53,202 bases of DNA from Spirochaetia bacterium (lineage in GTDB: Bacteria; Spirochaetota; Spirochaetia; CADAEX01): positions 64,758 through 117,959 of the forward strand of contig JAFSOR010000018.1 of the NCBI GenBank assembly GCA_017446885.1. The letters run 5' to 3'. The number at the start of each line of letters is the position of its first letter. Within the stretch, counting starts at the first letter, position 1. This document shows, piece by piece, positions 1-7,908 of the stretch. The notes under the pieces were generated by a model. It did no database searches. It was not told the DNA's origin and saw only the letters and a program-made list of their open reading frames with translations. The translations under genes and the position numbers were made by a program.

Positions 1-1
1 T

Positions 2-613
2 GACCAGCTGGTGCGGGAATACCTGGCAGACAGCGTGCCTGGCTCTATCTCTTTCTCTCCAGGCCCACTCCACAGGCTGGACCGCAACACATCGGGAATA
101 ATAGCATTTGGAAAAAGCGCAGACGGGGCAAGGATTTTCTCAAGCGCATTGCAGAACCGGGAAACCCGGAAGTTCTATATAGCTATTATGGATGGAGTTT
201 TGAATGGGACTGAGCGGTGGGAAGACCACCTGACCCGCGATGATAAGACAAACACCACCCATGTGGCAAAGGATGGAGACTTAGCCATAACCATAGCCAC
301 ACCGTTTCTTGTATCCGGCGGCAGAACATTGGCCAGAGTGGAGATAAAAACCGGGCGCACCCACCAGATCCGCTGCCAGGCAAGCTACCACCGCCATCCT
401 CTTACAGGCGACGCCAAGTACCACGGAAGCCATAACGAGGCAGGCTACTGGCTCCACTCCTGCGGCATAATAGCGGAAAACCGTACTGTAACAGGGGCTC
501 CTGACAGCGGATTCATCGCCGCTGCAGCATCACTTATGGGGTGCACCGAAAAAGATGTAAAATCGGCAGTAAAAAAGATTATATCTTCCTTTGCTGAGGA
601 AATTAAAGTATAA
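2..613 (+). CDS. RluA/RluD-family pseudouridine synthase, 5' end outside the window
   Basis: This enzyme converts specific uridines of rRNA or tRNA to pseudouridine. The catalytic block HRLDRNTSG (catalytic Asp in HRLDR) lies near the start of the visible part and TGRTHQIR, the second conserved motif of the RluA family, lies about 100 residues later. The reading frame is open to the window edge and the HRLDR motif normally sits about 60-140 residues into the protein, so the gene is cut by the window; the GTG at 11 is an internal codon, not a start. A tail of about 35 residues follows the conserved core. The target uridine cannot be told from this part. The stop codon overlaps the -10 box of the next gene. 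Confidence 0.9.
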   Translation, partial: DQLVREYLADSVPGSISFSPGPLHRLDRNTSGIIAFGKSADGARIFSSALQNRETRKFYIAIMDGVLNGTERWEDHLTRDDKTNTTHVAKDGDLAITIATPFLVSGGRTLARVEIKTGRTHQIRCQASYHRHPLTGDAKYHGSHNEAGYWLHSCGIIAENRTVTGAPDSGFIAAAASLMGCTEKDVKSAVKKIISSFAEEIKV

Positions 614-614
614 T
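609..614 (+). promoter_or_regulatory. -10 box TATAAT, 6 bases before the next ATG
   Basis: A perfect TATAAT contains the stop codon of the upstream pseudouridine synthase and leaves only 6 bases to the ATG at 621. Transcription started from it would begin at or next to the ATG, giving a leaderless message. No convincing -35 is visible. Confidence 0.45.
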
Positions 615-620
615 ATAACT

Positions 621-1481
621 ATGCAGATACCTTATTGCATCAAAAAACTGTTCGGAATCAAAGTCTACGCACTGGTAGGCCGCAGCGGCACTGGAAAAAG
701 TTTCCGCGCCCGTCTTACAGCGGCTAAGCATGGCATAGACCTTATCATAGACGACGGCCTTCTTATAAAGGGTGACAATATAATAGCAGGCAAGTCAGCT
801 AAAAGCGAGAAAGTGTATCTGACAGCCATAAAGACAGCACTCTTTGACAGCGTTGAGCACCGGACCGAGGTCAGGAATAAGCTCAAAGAAGAGCAGTTCA
901 CCAAGATTCTACTTATCGGCACATCCGAAGCCATGGTCCAGAAGATTGCCAGCCGGCTCCATCTGCCAAAACCCAGCAAGATTATCCAGATAGAAGATAT
1001 AGCCCCGGAGGATGAGATAAACAAAGCCCTTAAAGAACGGGCTACCGGCAAGCATGTAATCCCTATTCCACAGGTAGAGGTGGAGAAAGACTATAGCGAT
1101 ATAATTTCAGGAGCTGTAAAAAAGACGATTAAGATAGGAAAAGGGCTGTTCAAGCGGAAGAAAAAGATAGAAAACACAGTTGTTCATCCGACCTTTGCCC
1201 CGGGCGAGAATCCAGGCCATGTAACTATTTCCAAGGCTGCCCTTATCCAGATGATCATGCACTGTGCCGACGAGTTTGACTCCACAATAAAGATAAAGAA
1301 GATAAAGCTGAGCCCCGATTCCTCAGGTGCCTACAAAATTAAACTGTTCTTGAATGCTTCGTACAAGACTCAGCTTTCGGGCAACTTCCACAACTTCCAG
1401 AAGTACATATCACAGAGTCTTACACGCTATACAGGTATTCAGATAAAAGAAGTCAATCTTGAGATTGAGAACCTGACCTGA
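621..1481 (+). CDS. P-loop ATPase with basic linker and Gls24/Asp23-like C-terminal region, unknown role
   Basis: The protein (286 residues from ATG 621) begins with a Walker A loop, GRSGTGKS at residues 20-27. An acidic IIDDG stretch follows about 20 residues later. Residues about 30-160 are a nucleotide-binding fold. A very basic linker (FKRKKKIE) near residue 185 leads to about 95 residues starting GHVTISKAAL and ending in an amphipathic beta region; these resemble the Asp23/Gls24 (DUF322) fold, although this is a weak visual match. No Shine-Dalgarno lies near the ATG; a TATAAT box 6 bases upstream suggests leaderless expression. An upstream TTG at 591 would add 10 residues that look unlike the start of a P-loop protein. 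The 3' end overlaps convergent pcnB by 29 bp. Confidence 0.7.
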   Translation: MQIPYCIKKLFGIKVYALVGRSGTGKSFRARLTAAKHGIDLIIDDGLLIKGDNIIAGKSAKSEKVYLTAIKTALFDSVEHRTEVRNKLKEEQFTKILLIGTSEAMVQKIASRLHLPKPSKIIQIEDIAPEDEINKALKERATGKHVIPIPQVEVEKDYSDIISGAVKKTIKIGKGLFKRKKKIENTVVHPTFAPGENPGHVTISKAALIQMIMHCADEFDSTIKIKKIKLSPDSSGAYKIKLFLNASYKTQLSGNFHNFQKYISQSLTRYTGIQIKEVNLEIENLT

Positions 1482-2580
1482 CGCCAGGTTGACGGGCAGA
1501 CACGTCAGGCTGACGTAGGTCAGCCTTCTTCTTGGGTCTGCGGTAGCGGAGCTTGAAACCTTCCTTTGACATGACACTTTTTATAGCCTCTAAAAGTGCT
1601 GCATTAGGTGGAATTATAGGCCTGAGGAATGTCTTAACCTGGTCCATGACCTCGCCTATAGTCTGGTTTGCCACATCATCGTAAAAAACCACAGCCTCGA
1701 GGTAGTCGGTTATAAGGGGTTCAAGCAGCGTGCTGACCTTGGACAGTTCAAGCCTGTTCTCTTCCTTTGCCTGGTCAAACTTCTCCATTGTGTCATAGAA
1801 GAGGCTCTTCTTCTGAATCTCATACACACCAGGAAGAATATAGCGCAGAATATTCAGTCTGGCCAGTTTTCTGAACACCTCGGTGGTGCTGTCCATCTTC
1901 ATTATCTTGAATATCTCTTCGGTAAGCCTGGAACTGGAGACAGTAACAATCCTGTGGGCATTGAATACTATGAATAATTTAAGAAGAAGCGGTATATCGC
2001 CACCAATCATTACCGAGAACTTGGCCGCCCTGATAAGGCGCACCGGATCCTCAAGGAATATTTTGCGAAGCGGAATAACAGGACGTACAATACGTTTAAG
2101 CAGATCCCTGAAACCTCCTACAAAATCAACAACCTGCTCAGTCTTGGGCGAATAGTAAAGGGCGTTTATGGAAAAATCGCGCCGCCAGACATCCTCCCGT
2201 ATAGTGCCAAAACAGTTGTTGTCACCGGCAACGGAATTGGCTGCCCTGAATGTGGAAATCTCGTATATAGTGCCGCCCATCATCACGTGCACCAGAAGGA
2301 ACCGGCGTCCAATTATCCTGGCATTTCGGAAAAGCTTTTTTATCTGGCGCGGATATGCATCGGTAACTATATCGAAATCCTTGGGTTTCCGGCCTATTAT
2401 CATGTCGCGCACAGCGCCGCCCACAATATATGACTCGTACCCGGCATTGCGCAGCCGCTCGCAGATATAGAGGGCGTTATGATCGATATCCTCTTTGTGA
2501 ATATTATGTTCGTGTTTCTCGTAGAACTCAGCCAGCTTTACAGCCTTGCCTCTGGTGTTCTTGTAGTATCTGACTATCAT
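1453..2580 (-). CDS. pcnB: Poly(A) polymerase / CCA-adding family nucleotidyltransferase
   Basis: Template-independent nucleotidyltransferase acting on RNA 3' ends. The class II signature is clear: GGAVRD at residues 54-59, then DFDIVT with catalytic aspartates at about 68 and 70. RRFLLVHV at about 92-99 is typical of the PcnB branch rather than Cca. The 375-residue length fits. The protein ends in an odd polar tail rich in K, R, Q and S (about the last 30 residues). That tail is encoded by the same DNA that forms a hairpin terminator for the opposing ATPase gene, so its sequence may be set by the DNA structure. Start: ATG 2580. A divergent 106-bp gap separates it from typA. A tRNA CCA-adding role is possible but less likely. 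Confidence 0.85.
   Translation of the reverse strand: MIVRYYKNTRGKAVKLAEFYEKHEHNIHKEDIDHNALYICERLRNAGYESYIVGGAVRDMIIGRKPKDFDIVTDAYPRQIKKLFRNARIIGRRFLLVHVMMGGTIYEISTFRAANSVAGDNNCFGTIREDVWRRDFSINALYYSPKTEQVVDFVGGFRDLLKRIVRPVIPLRKIFLEDPVRLIRAAKFSVMIGGDIPLLLKLFIVFNAHRIVTVSSSRLTEEIFKIMKMDSTTEVFRKLARLNILRYILPGVYEIQKKSLFYDTMEKFDQAKEENRLELSKVSTLLEPLITDYLEAVVFYDDVANQTIGEVMDQVKTFLRPIIPPNAALLEAIKSVMSKEGFKLRYRRPKKKADLRQPDVSARQPGVRSGSQSQD
1507..1532 (+). terminator. Hairpin terminator for the ATPase gene, inside pcnB
   Basis: AGGCTGAC (1507-1514) and GTCAGCCT (1519-1526) pair perfectly over 8 bp around a GTAG loop, followed by a T-rich TCTTCTT. It sits 25 bases after the ATPase stop but inside the coding region of convergent pcnB. 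Confidence 0.55.
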
Positions 2581-2686
2581 CCGGAGATTATTATTTCACA
2601 ATATAGCTATTTAGTAAATAAAATATATGGAAATCTTCTTGTTTTAATCAGCAGTATGATATATCTTTTTTCAAGCGGGAAAAAGA

Positions 2687-4513
2687 ATGTCAGTAGAGAA
2701 CATCAGAAATATAGCGATTATCGCCCATGTAGACCACGGCAAGACCACACTGGTGGATGCCATGTTCAGGCAGAGCGGCACATTCAAGAATTTAGACAAG
2801 ATGGGCGACCGGGTCATGGACTCGGGCGACATAGAGAGGGAACGGGGAATTACAATCTCGGCCAAGAACTGCGAAATCCAGTGGGACGGAATCAAGATAA
2901 ACATCCTGGACACCCCGGGCCACGCCGACTTTGGCGGCGAGGTAGAAAGAGCCCTTTCCATGGTGGACGGCGTGGTCCTTCTGGTGGATGCGGCCGAAGG
3001 CCCCCTGCCCCAGACCCGGTTTGTGCTCCAGAAGGCGCTGGCCCTTAACTTAGAGCTGATTATTCTTATAAATAAAATCGACCGGGAAGATGCAAGACCC
3101 GAAGAGGTCTACAACGAGGTTCTGGAACTGCTTTTGGATCTGGGGGCCGACGACCGCTACCTGGATGCCCCGGTTCTGTGGTCCAACGGCCGCAAGGGAA
3201 TTGCCAAGTACAATCTGGAAGATGAATCGACCAATATAGCTCCGCTTATGGAGACCATAATAAAGCATATCCCAGCCCCTGAATGCGACATGGAAGGGCC
3301 TTTCCAGATGCTGGTTGCAGACCTGGACTACTCCGACTACCTTGGCCGCATGGCCATAGGTAAGATAAGAAGCGGCAAGGCATCGATCAACGACCGGCTG
3401 GCAATTATAGGCAAAGACGGCGTCCCAAAACCTTTCAAGGTGTCCCAGATACAGGTGTACAACGGAACATCGCTTAAAGCTGTGGATTCGGTGCCGGCTG
3501 GGGACATAGCAATACTTTCGGGCGTAAGCAACGTGTTCATAGGCGATACAATATGCTCTGCCCTTGAGCCGGCCGCCCTGCCAAGGATTGAGGTTGACGA
3601 ACCCACCGTATCCATGCGCTTTCTGCCCAACAACTCTCCTCTTTCAGGACGTGAGGGCAAGTATGTCCAGGGAAGCAAGATATTCGAAAGATTAAAGAAA
3701 GAGACACTGCGCAATGTGGCACTGCAGGTGGTGGAAGCCACCGACGGCGAGGGTGGCTACATAGTCAAGGGGCGGGGTGAGTTCCAGATGGCAATACTTA
3801 TAGAAATGCTCAGGCGCGAAGGCTATGAGTTCTGCGTGGGCCGTGCCAAGGTAATATTCAAGACAGACGGAAACGGCAACAAGACCGAGCCTATGGAGCA
3901 TGTGGTAATAAGTGTACATAAGGACTACGCCGGCACAATATCCGAGACCCTTATGATGCGCAAAGGGCTTCTTACCAACTATGCCAACTCCACCGGCGAC
4001 CACATAATAATGGAGTTCGACATCCCTTCCCGCGCCCTTATAGGCTACCGGGATAAGTTCCTTACCGACACCAAGGGCACAGGCATAATGAACGCCTACT
4101 TTATAGGCTACGGCGAATACAAAGGCGATATCCCCACCCGGCTTACAGGAAGCCTGGTTGCAGACCGGAGCGGCGAGGCAGTGGCATACGGCATATTCAA
4201 TCTGGAACCCCGGGGCAAGATGTTCATAGTGCCGGGTGACCCTGTTTACGAGGGCATGGTGGTGGGCGAGCACAACAGGGACTTTGACCTGTACCTTAAC
4301 CCTACCAAGACCAAGCAGCTTTCCAACATGCGGGCTTCGGGCAAGGACACAAACGTAATTCTGACCCCAGTGCTGCCTATGACAATCGAGAGAGCTATAA
4401 ATACTATACGGGATGACGAACTGGTTGAGATCACTCCCCAGTCCATAAGACTGAGGAAGAAGATACTCAACCGTCTCGAAAGGAAAAAAACCGAACGCCT
4501 CGAAGAGGCATAA
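2687..4513 (+). CDS. typA: Translational GTPase TypA/BipA
   Basis: Ribosome-associated GTPase of the EF-G superfamily, involved in stress adaptation and ribosome assembly. All G motifs are present: AHVDHGKTT at residues 13-21, the switch region GDIERERGIT, DTPGHADFGG, and NKIDRE for guanine recognition. The EF-G-like domain II, the domain V with GRGEFQMAIL, and the TypA-specific C-terminal domain follow; 608 residues is the family's normal length. The start ATG 2687 has a purine-rich AGCGGGAAAAAG just upstream. The gene ends one base before the end of convergent upp, so the two genes share a terminator region of essentially zero length. Confidence 0.97.
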   Translation: MSVENIRNIAIIAHVDHGKTTLVDAMFRQSGTFKNLDKMGDRVMDSGDIERERGITISAKNCEIQWDGIKINILDTPGHADFGGEVERALSMVDGVVLLVDAAEGPLPQTRFVLQKALALNLELIILINKIDREDARPEEVYNEVLELLLDLGADDRYLDAPVLWSNGRKGIAKYNLEDESTNIAPLMETIIKHIPAPECDMEGPFQMLVADLDYSDYLGRMAIGKIRSGKASINDRLAIIGKDGVPKPFKVSQIQVYNGTSLKAVDSVPAGDIAILSGVSNVFIGDTICSALEPAALPRIEVDEPTVSMRFLPNNSPLSGREGKYVQGSKIFERLKKETLRNVALQVVEATDGEGGYIVKGRGEFQMAILIEMLRREGYEFCVGRAKVIFKTDGNGNKTEPMEHVVISVHKDYAGTISETLMMRKGLLTNYANSTGDHIIMEFDIPSRALIGYRDKFLTDTKGTGIMNAYFIGYGEYKGDIPTRLTGSLVADRSGEAVAYGIFNLEPRGKMFIVPGDPVYEGMVVGEHNRDFDLYLNPTKTKQLSNMRASGKDTNVILTPVLPMTIERAINTIRDDELVEITPQSIRLRKKILNRLERKKTERLEEA

Positions 4514-4514
4514 A

Positions 4515-5159
4515 TCATTTAGTACCGAAAATACGGTCACCTGCATCGCCCAAACCAGGGCAGATGTATGCATCCTTGTTCAGTTCCCGGTCCACATGTC
4601 CTATGTAAATCTGAACATCGGGGTGTGCCTCGGAAAGTACTTTAATACCCTCCGGAGCCGCAATAATGCACATGAACTTGATCTTAACGCCGCCATGGGC
4701 TTTGATCTGTGTCACGGCATCGGCAGCAGAACCGCCTGTGGCCAGCATAGGGTCAAGGACAAATATGGTGCGCTCAGAAATCGGCTTAGGAAGCTTGCAG
4801 TAGTATTCAACAGGCTTGTGGGTAACCTCGTCCCGGTACAGACCTATATGGCCTACCTTTGCGGTGGGGGTCAGAGCCAGGATTCCAGGCACCATGCCAA
4901 GCCCTGCGCGCAGCACCGGCACCACAGCCAGCTTGCGACCAGCTATGAACGGGGCGCTGCACTTTTCTATAGGAGTCTCTATATCCTTATCCTCCAAAGG
5001 CAGGTCTGAAAGGGCCTCGTAACCCTCAAGCATTGCAATCTCCTCCACCAGCTTGCGGAATTCGTTGGTTCCGGTTTTCTTATCCCTAAGCATGGAAATC
5101 TTATGCTGGATAAGGGGATGTGTAAAAACAGTGATGTTAGGGTTATTATTGTACAACAT
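4515..5159 (-). CDS. upp: Uracil phosphoribosyltransferase
   Basis: Salvages uracil with PRPP to give UMP in the cytoplasm. The PRPP-binding loop [12 protein letters not shown] and the C-terminal [12 protein letters not shown] motif are diagnostic. I place the start at ATG 5159 (214 residues), because GGAGAG lies 6 bases upstream and the resulting N-terminus, leading into [13 protein letters not shown], matches the family. An earlier ATG at 5171 overlaps the uraA stop as TGATG and would add 4 residues. The gene is cotranscribed downstream of the uracil permease, forming a salvage unit of transport and phosphoribosylation. Confidence 0.96.
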   Translation of the reverse strand: MLYNNNPNITVFTHPLIQHKISMLRDKKTGTNEFRKLVEEIAMLEGYEALSDLPLEDKDIETPIEKCSAPFIAGRKLAVVPVLRAGLGMVPGILALTPTAKVGHIGLYRDEVTHKPVEYYCKLPKPISERTIFVLDPMLATGGSAADAVTQIKAHGGVKIKFMCIIAAPEGIKVLSEAHPDVQIYIGHVDRELNKDAYICPGLGDAGDRIFGTK

Positions 5160-5170
5160 ATCGCTCTCCA

Positions 5171-6559
5171 TCAAGAAAGGAAGATACCGCGGCTCTTGTC
5201 GCCAGCTGCATTCTTTCCGAACTCATAGTCGTTTCCAGGCAGGACAGCATTAAGCACAATACCTGCGATAGCAGCTATAGCCAGGGCTGTAAGTGTGATT
5301 GATGTGCTTCCAACCTTGAATGTAAGACCGCTTGAGAATCCCAGACCACATACAAAGATGACACCTGCGATAATCAGGTTGCGGGACTTGGTCAGGTCAA
5401 CTCTGTTCTCTACAATATTCCGCACACCGATTGCAGAAATCATACCGTAAAGCATAAAGGAGATACCGCCTATGATAGCTGTAGGCATGGTCGAGATGAT
5501 AGCCGAGAACTTAGGGATGAACGACAGGATGATGGCATAGATTGCAGCCAGCCGTACAACCTTGGGGTCAAATACTCTGGAAAGCTCCAGGACACCGGTG
5601 TTCTCGCCGTATGTAGTGTTGGAAGGACCGCCGATAAAACCTGCGATTGCTGTTGCAAGACCGTCGCCCATAAGAGTGCGGTGCAGGCCAGGATCTGCCA
5701 GGAAGTTGGTGCTTGTTGTGGCAGAGATTGCAGACATATCGCCTATATGCTCCATCATGGAAGCTATTGCTATAGGAGCCATGACCAGAACTGCGGTTAT
5801 ATCGAACTTACAAATCTTGAATGAAGGAATTCCCACCCATGAAGACTGGCCGATTGCAGCAAAGTTGAATATTGCAGAGCCGTCTGGGTTTGTCATGCCT
5901 GCCATGTGCATAATCAGCGCGATTACATAGGAAACTGCAATACCCATAAGGATAGGGATAATGCGGAACAGACCTTTGCCCCATACATTGAACACAACTA
6001 TGGTTGCCAGAGCCACAAGAGCCAGGAACCAGTTGGTGGAGGCATTGCCTATTGCAGAGCCAGCCAGCGAGAGTCCGATGCAGATGATGATAGGACCAGT
6101 GACTACTGGAGGCAGGAACCGCATAACCTTTTTCATACCCACTACCTTGATGATAAGGGCCAGGATAAAGTATGCAAGGCCAGCAACAACCACACCGCCG
6201 CATGCGTATGCAGCCTTTTCGTTGGCACCCATTCCGGCGTAAATTCCGGCATTAAGGTTTGCAACTGTGTAGAAACCGCCCAGGAAAGCGAAGGATGAGC
6301 CGAGGAAAGCAGGTACCTTGAACTTTGAGCAAACGTGGAAAATAAGTGTTCCGAAACCGGCGCAGAACAGGGTCACAGCAACTGTCATACCCTGGGTGAT
6401 AGGCTCACCGGTAGCATCCTTGAAAAAACCGCCCACAAGAATAGGCACCAGAACTGTGGCACCAAACATGGCAACCATGTGCTGCAATCCCATAAGCAGC
6501 ATACTGCCTTTACCCAGAAGACGTGCGTCTCTGATGGGTTCGCCCTTGAAATCTTTCAT
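5171..6559 (-). CDS. uraA: Uracil permease (nucleobase:cation symporter 2 family)
   Basis: Inner-membrane proton-coupled uracil importer of about 14 membrane segments. The N-terminus [16 protein letters not shown] is the conserved NCS2 signature, and later segments ([13 protein letters not shown], the QNxG-type substrate site equivalent) fit UraA rather than a xanthine carrier. The start is ATG 6559 (462 residues), preceded by a near-perfect GGAGGGG Shine-Dalgarno; upstream in-frame codons give an unlikely polar N-terminus. It lies immediately upstream of upp with overlapping stop and start codons. A consensus-like promoter sits 26 bases before the start. Confidence 0.95.
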   Translation of the reverse strand: MKDFKGEPIRDARLLGKGSMLLMGLQHMVAMFGATVLVPILVGGFFKDATGEPITQGMTVAVTLFCAGFGTLIFHVCSKFKVPAFLGSSFAFLGGFYTVANLNAGIYAGMGANEKAAYACGGVVVAGLAYFILALIIKVVGMKKVMRFLPPVVTGPIIICIGLSLAGSAIGNASTNWFLALVALATIVVFNVWGKGLFRIIPILMGIAVSYVIALIMHMAGMTNPDGSAIFNFAAIGQSSWVGIPSFKICKFDITAVLVMAPIAIASMMEHIGDMSAISATTSTNFLADPGLHRTLMGDGLATAIAGFIGGPSNTTYGENTGVLELSRVFDPKVVRLAAIYAIILSFIPKFSAIISTMPTAIIGGISFMLYGMISAIGVRNIVENRVDLTKSRNLIIAGVIFVCGLGFSSGLTFKVGSTSITLTALAIAAIAGIVLNAVLPGNDYEFGKNAAGDKSRGIFLS

Positions 6560-6584
6560 TAATTCCCCTCCGTGATTTTCTTTA

Positions 6585-6613
6585 ATTGTATAACACAGGG
6601 GGTGATTTTTCAA
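6585..6613 (-). promoter_or_regulatory. Promoter of uraA-upp
   Basis: Reading on the minus strand, TTGAAA (6608-6613) and TACAAT (6585-6590) are separated by exactly 17 bases, close to the housekeeping sigma consensus. The uraA ATG lies 25 bases downstream of the -10 and has a strong Shine-Dalgarno, so this transcript has a normal leader. Confidence 0.65.
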
Positions 6614-6628
6614 GGGGAAAATTTATGT

Positions 6629-7078
6629 TTACCATTCTATATATGGTGTTGCCAGACCTTCCTCAAGCCACAGTGCTATCTCTGAAGCTATATTATCAAG
6701 CTTTTGTTTCTGATTGGTTCCAGAGATGGAGCATTCCCACACAACAGCCACCCTGTAGCCCAAATCGAGGAGAGCAGATATATTCTTATGGTCGCGCTCC
6801 CGGTTCCGGGCAAACTTATGCCTCCAGAATGCTGCATGGGTAGAAGGAATGCGGAACTTGGTACAGTGGCGGTGGCCATGCCAGAAACAGCCGTTAACAA
6901 ACACCACAGCATGGAATTTAGGAAATACGATATCGGGAGAGCCTGGAAGTTTCTTGTCGTTCTTGCGGAAACGCAACCCCAGGGAAAACAGACGGCTCCG
7001 CAGCAGCACCTCGGGCTTTGATACGCTCTTTATATGGGACATGTTGTTGTGCCGGGCCTCGGGGGACATTGTATCCAT
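6629..7078 (-). CDS. vsr: Very short patch repair endonuclease
   Basis: Vsr nicks DNA at T:G mismatches that arise by deamination of 5-methylcytosine. The protein (149 residues from ATG 7078) starts MDTMSPEARHNNMSHIKS, the typical Vsr N-terminus, and carries the core SPDIVFPK and VFVNGCFWHGH motifs (catalytic Asp and zinc-binding Cys/His) and the FWRHKFARNRERD segment. A cytosine methyltransferase partner would be expected next to it, but none is seen in this window, so the gene is an orphan here. The coding frame extends upstream of 7078, but that part is A/T-rich, low-complexity and belongs to the divergent regulatory region. A TATACT box lies 6 bases before the ATG. Confidence 0.9.
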   Translation of the reverse strand: MDTMSPEARHNNMSHIKSVSKPEVLLRSRLFSLGLRFRKNDKKLPGSPDIVFPKFHAVVFVNGCFWHGHRHCTKFRIPSTHAAFWRHKFARNRERDHKNISALLDLGYRVAVVWECSISGTNQKQKLDNIASEIALWLEEGLATPYIEW

Positions 7079-7084
7079 ACTCAA

Positions 7085-7090
7085 AGTATA
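7085..7090 (-). promoter_or_regulatory. Extended -10 box of vsr (TGGTATACT)
   Basis: On the minus strand TATACT is preceded by TGG, an extended -10, and lies 6 bases before the vsr ATG. This predicts a leaderless or nearly leaderless vsr transcript. Confidence 0.45.
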
Positions 7091-7124
7091 CCACAGAAAA
7101 AAGTTTGAAAAAGTTTTCCAAAAA

Positions 7125-7184
7125 TTGAAGCAAAATGAAAGTTTTTGTTGTGTATATAGGTAGTTCAATTTCAGGAGGAAAAAA
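7125..7184 (+). promoter_or_regulatory. Copy A of a recurring promoter/leader module
   Basis: TTGAAGCAAAATGAAA (7125-7140), a T-rich stretch, GTATATA, then a block containing GTTCAATTTCAGGAGG that ends in a Shine-Dalgarno. The same order occurs upstream of the DUF1016 gene (25302-25361, minus) and, in shorter form, of the gene at 48640. The block after the TATA is almost identical between this copy and the DUF1016 copy, up to the ribosome-binding site. Confidence 0.6.
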
Positions 7185-7211
7185 ATGAAACAGATTACAT
7201 TCTTTATGTAA
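7185..7211 (+). CDS. Eight-codon leader ORF or decayed gene start
   Basis: ATG 7185 follows an excellent AGGAGG (spacing about 7) and encodes MKQITFFM before TAA. It may be a leader peptide for the toxin-antitoxin operon or the leftover start of a lost gene that used promoter module A. No protein family can be assigned to 8 residues. Its last bases form the left arm of the GTAAAGCA/TGCTTTAC inverted repeat in the operon promoter. Confidence 0.3.
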   Translation: MKQITFFM

Positions 7212-7250
7212 AGCATTTTATTGACATTTGCTTTACATTTACTTTATAAT
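7208..7250 (+). promoter_or_regulatory. Promoter and palindromic operator of the toxin-antitoxin operon
   Basis: TTGACA (7221-7226) and TATAAT (7245-7250) are both perfect, with 18 bases between. GTAAAGCA (7208-7215) and TGCTTTAC (7229-7236) form an 8/8 inverted repeat that straddles the -35 box. A ribbon-helix-helix antitoxin normally represses its own operon by binding such a site, so autoregulation is the likely use. Confidence 0.65.
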
Positions 7251-7266
7251 TAGGAGGTAAGGAGAA

Positions 7267-7536
7267 ATGGAAATGGCACAGACAATGGTCAACTTCAGAA
7301 TGGATTCAGAGGATAAACACGACATGGAGACTGTATGCAGGGAGCTGGGAATGTCAATGACTACAGCATTCACTATCTTCGCAAAGAAAGTCAGCCGCGA
7401 GAAGCGTATCCCTTTTGAAATCTCTATCGATCCATTCTATTCAGAAAGCAATATCTCTTACTTGAAGAAACTAGTATCAGATATTGATTCTGGAAAAACA
7501 AAGCTTATTGAGCATGACCTTATTGAAAAGAAGTGA
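7267..7536 (+). CDS. RelB/DinJ-family antitoxin
   Basis: Ribbon-helix-helix antitoxin of 89 residues. The N-terminal strand TMVNFRMDSEDK and the helix-turn-helix-like LGMSMTTAFTIFAKKV are typical of DinJ; the C-terminal part (residues about 60-89) would wrap the toxin. The start ATG 7267 has AAGGAG three bases before it; the mRNA leader from the TATAAT at 7245 would be only about 10 bases. The gene is followed after 6 bases by the toxin gene, so the pair is translated together. DinJ proteins usually neutralise YafQ; here the partner is of YoeB type. Confidence 0.88.
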   Translation: MEMAQTMVNFRMDSEDKHDMETVCRELGMSMTTAFTIFAKKVSREKRIPFEISIDPFYSESNISYLKKLVSDIDSGKTKLIEHDLIEKK

Positions 7537-7542
7537 GGTTCT

Positions 7543-7797
7543 ATGAAGCTACTATGGACAGAAGATGCTTGGGAGGACTACTGCCGATGGCAGAAACAGG
7601 ATAAGAAGACCATCAAGAGAATAAATGATCTGATCAAAGATATCCAGCGGTGCCCTATTGATGGAATCGGGAAACCAGAACAACTCAAGGAAAACTTATC
7701 TGGATTATGGAGCAGACGGATAGATGATGCAAACAGAATTGTCTATAGAATTACTGATGACGCTATAGAAATCTTAGCCGTCAAAAATCATTATTAA
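7543..7797 (+). CDS. Txe/YoeB-family mRNA interferase toxin
   Basis: 84-residue RelE-fold ribonuclease that cleaves mRNA in the ribosomal A site. It aligns by eye with YoeB over its full length: MKLLWTEDAWEDYCRWQ, then INDLIKDIQRCP, GKPEQLKENLSGLWSRRID, NRIVYRI and the C-terminal HY. The catalytic residues of YoeB (Glu in KPE, Arg in SRRI, His83 and Tyr84 at the end) are all present, so the toxin looks active. Classical YoeB is paired with YefM, whereas here the antitoxin is RelB/DinJ-like. A strong terminator follows 26 bases after the stop. Confidence 0.9.
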   Translation: MKLLWTEDAWEDYCRWQKQDKKTIKRINDLIKDIQRCPIDGIGKPEQLKENLSGLWSRRIDDANRIVYRITDDAIEILAVKNHY

Positions 7798-7823
7798 TCA
7801 AATAGACAAAAGCCCGCATAAAG

Positions 7824-7850
7824 GCCAGTCACACCGGTGGCTGGCTTTTT
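7824..7850 (+). terminator. Terminator of the toxin-antitoxin operon
   Basis: GCCAGTCAC (7824-7832) pairs with GTGGCTGGC (7837-7845) over 9 bp with one T.G wobble, loop ACCG, followed by TTTTT. Confidence 0.85.
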
Positions 7851-7908
7851 ATATCCTGTAGCATTATTTGACACATCTAGGCTGTAAAATGGCCACAGGA
7901 GGCAGTAT

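Noticed and set aside
3692..4573. Long minus-strand open frame opposite typA (293 codons)
   Set aside because: It is antisense to a clear GTPase, its translation is rich in Y, H, V and C without any motif, and it has no ribosome site.
6629..7078. Complete restriction-modification system around vsr
   Set aside because: No methyltransferase or restriction gene lies beside vsr; neighbours are uraA and a toxin-antitoxin pair.
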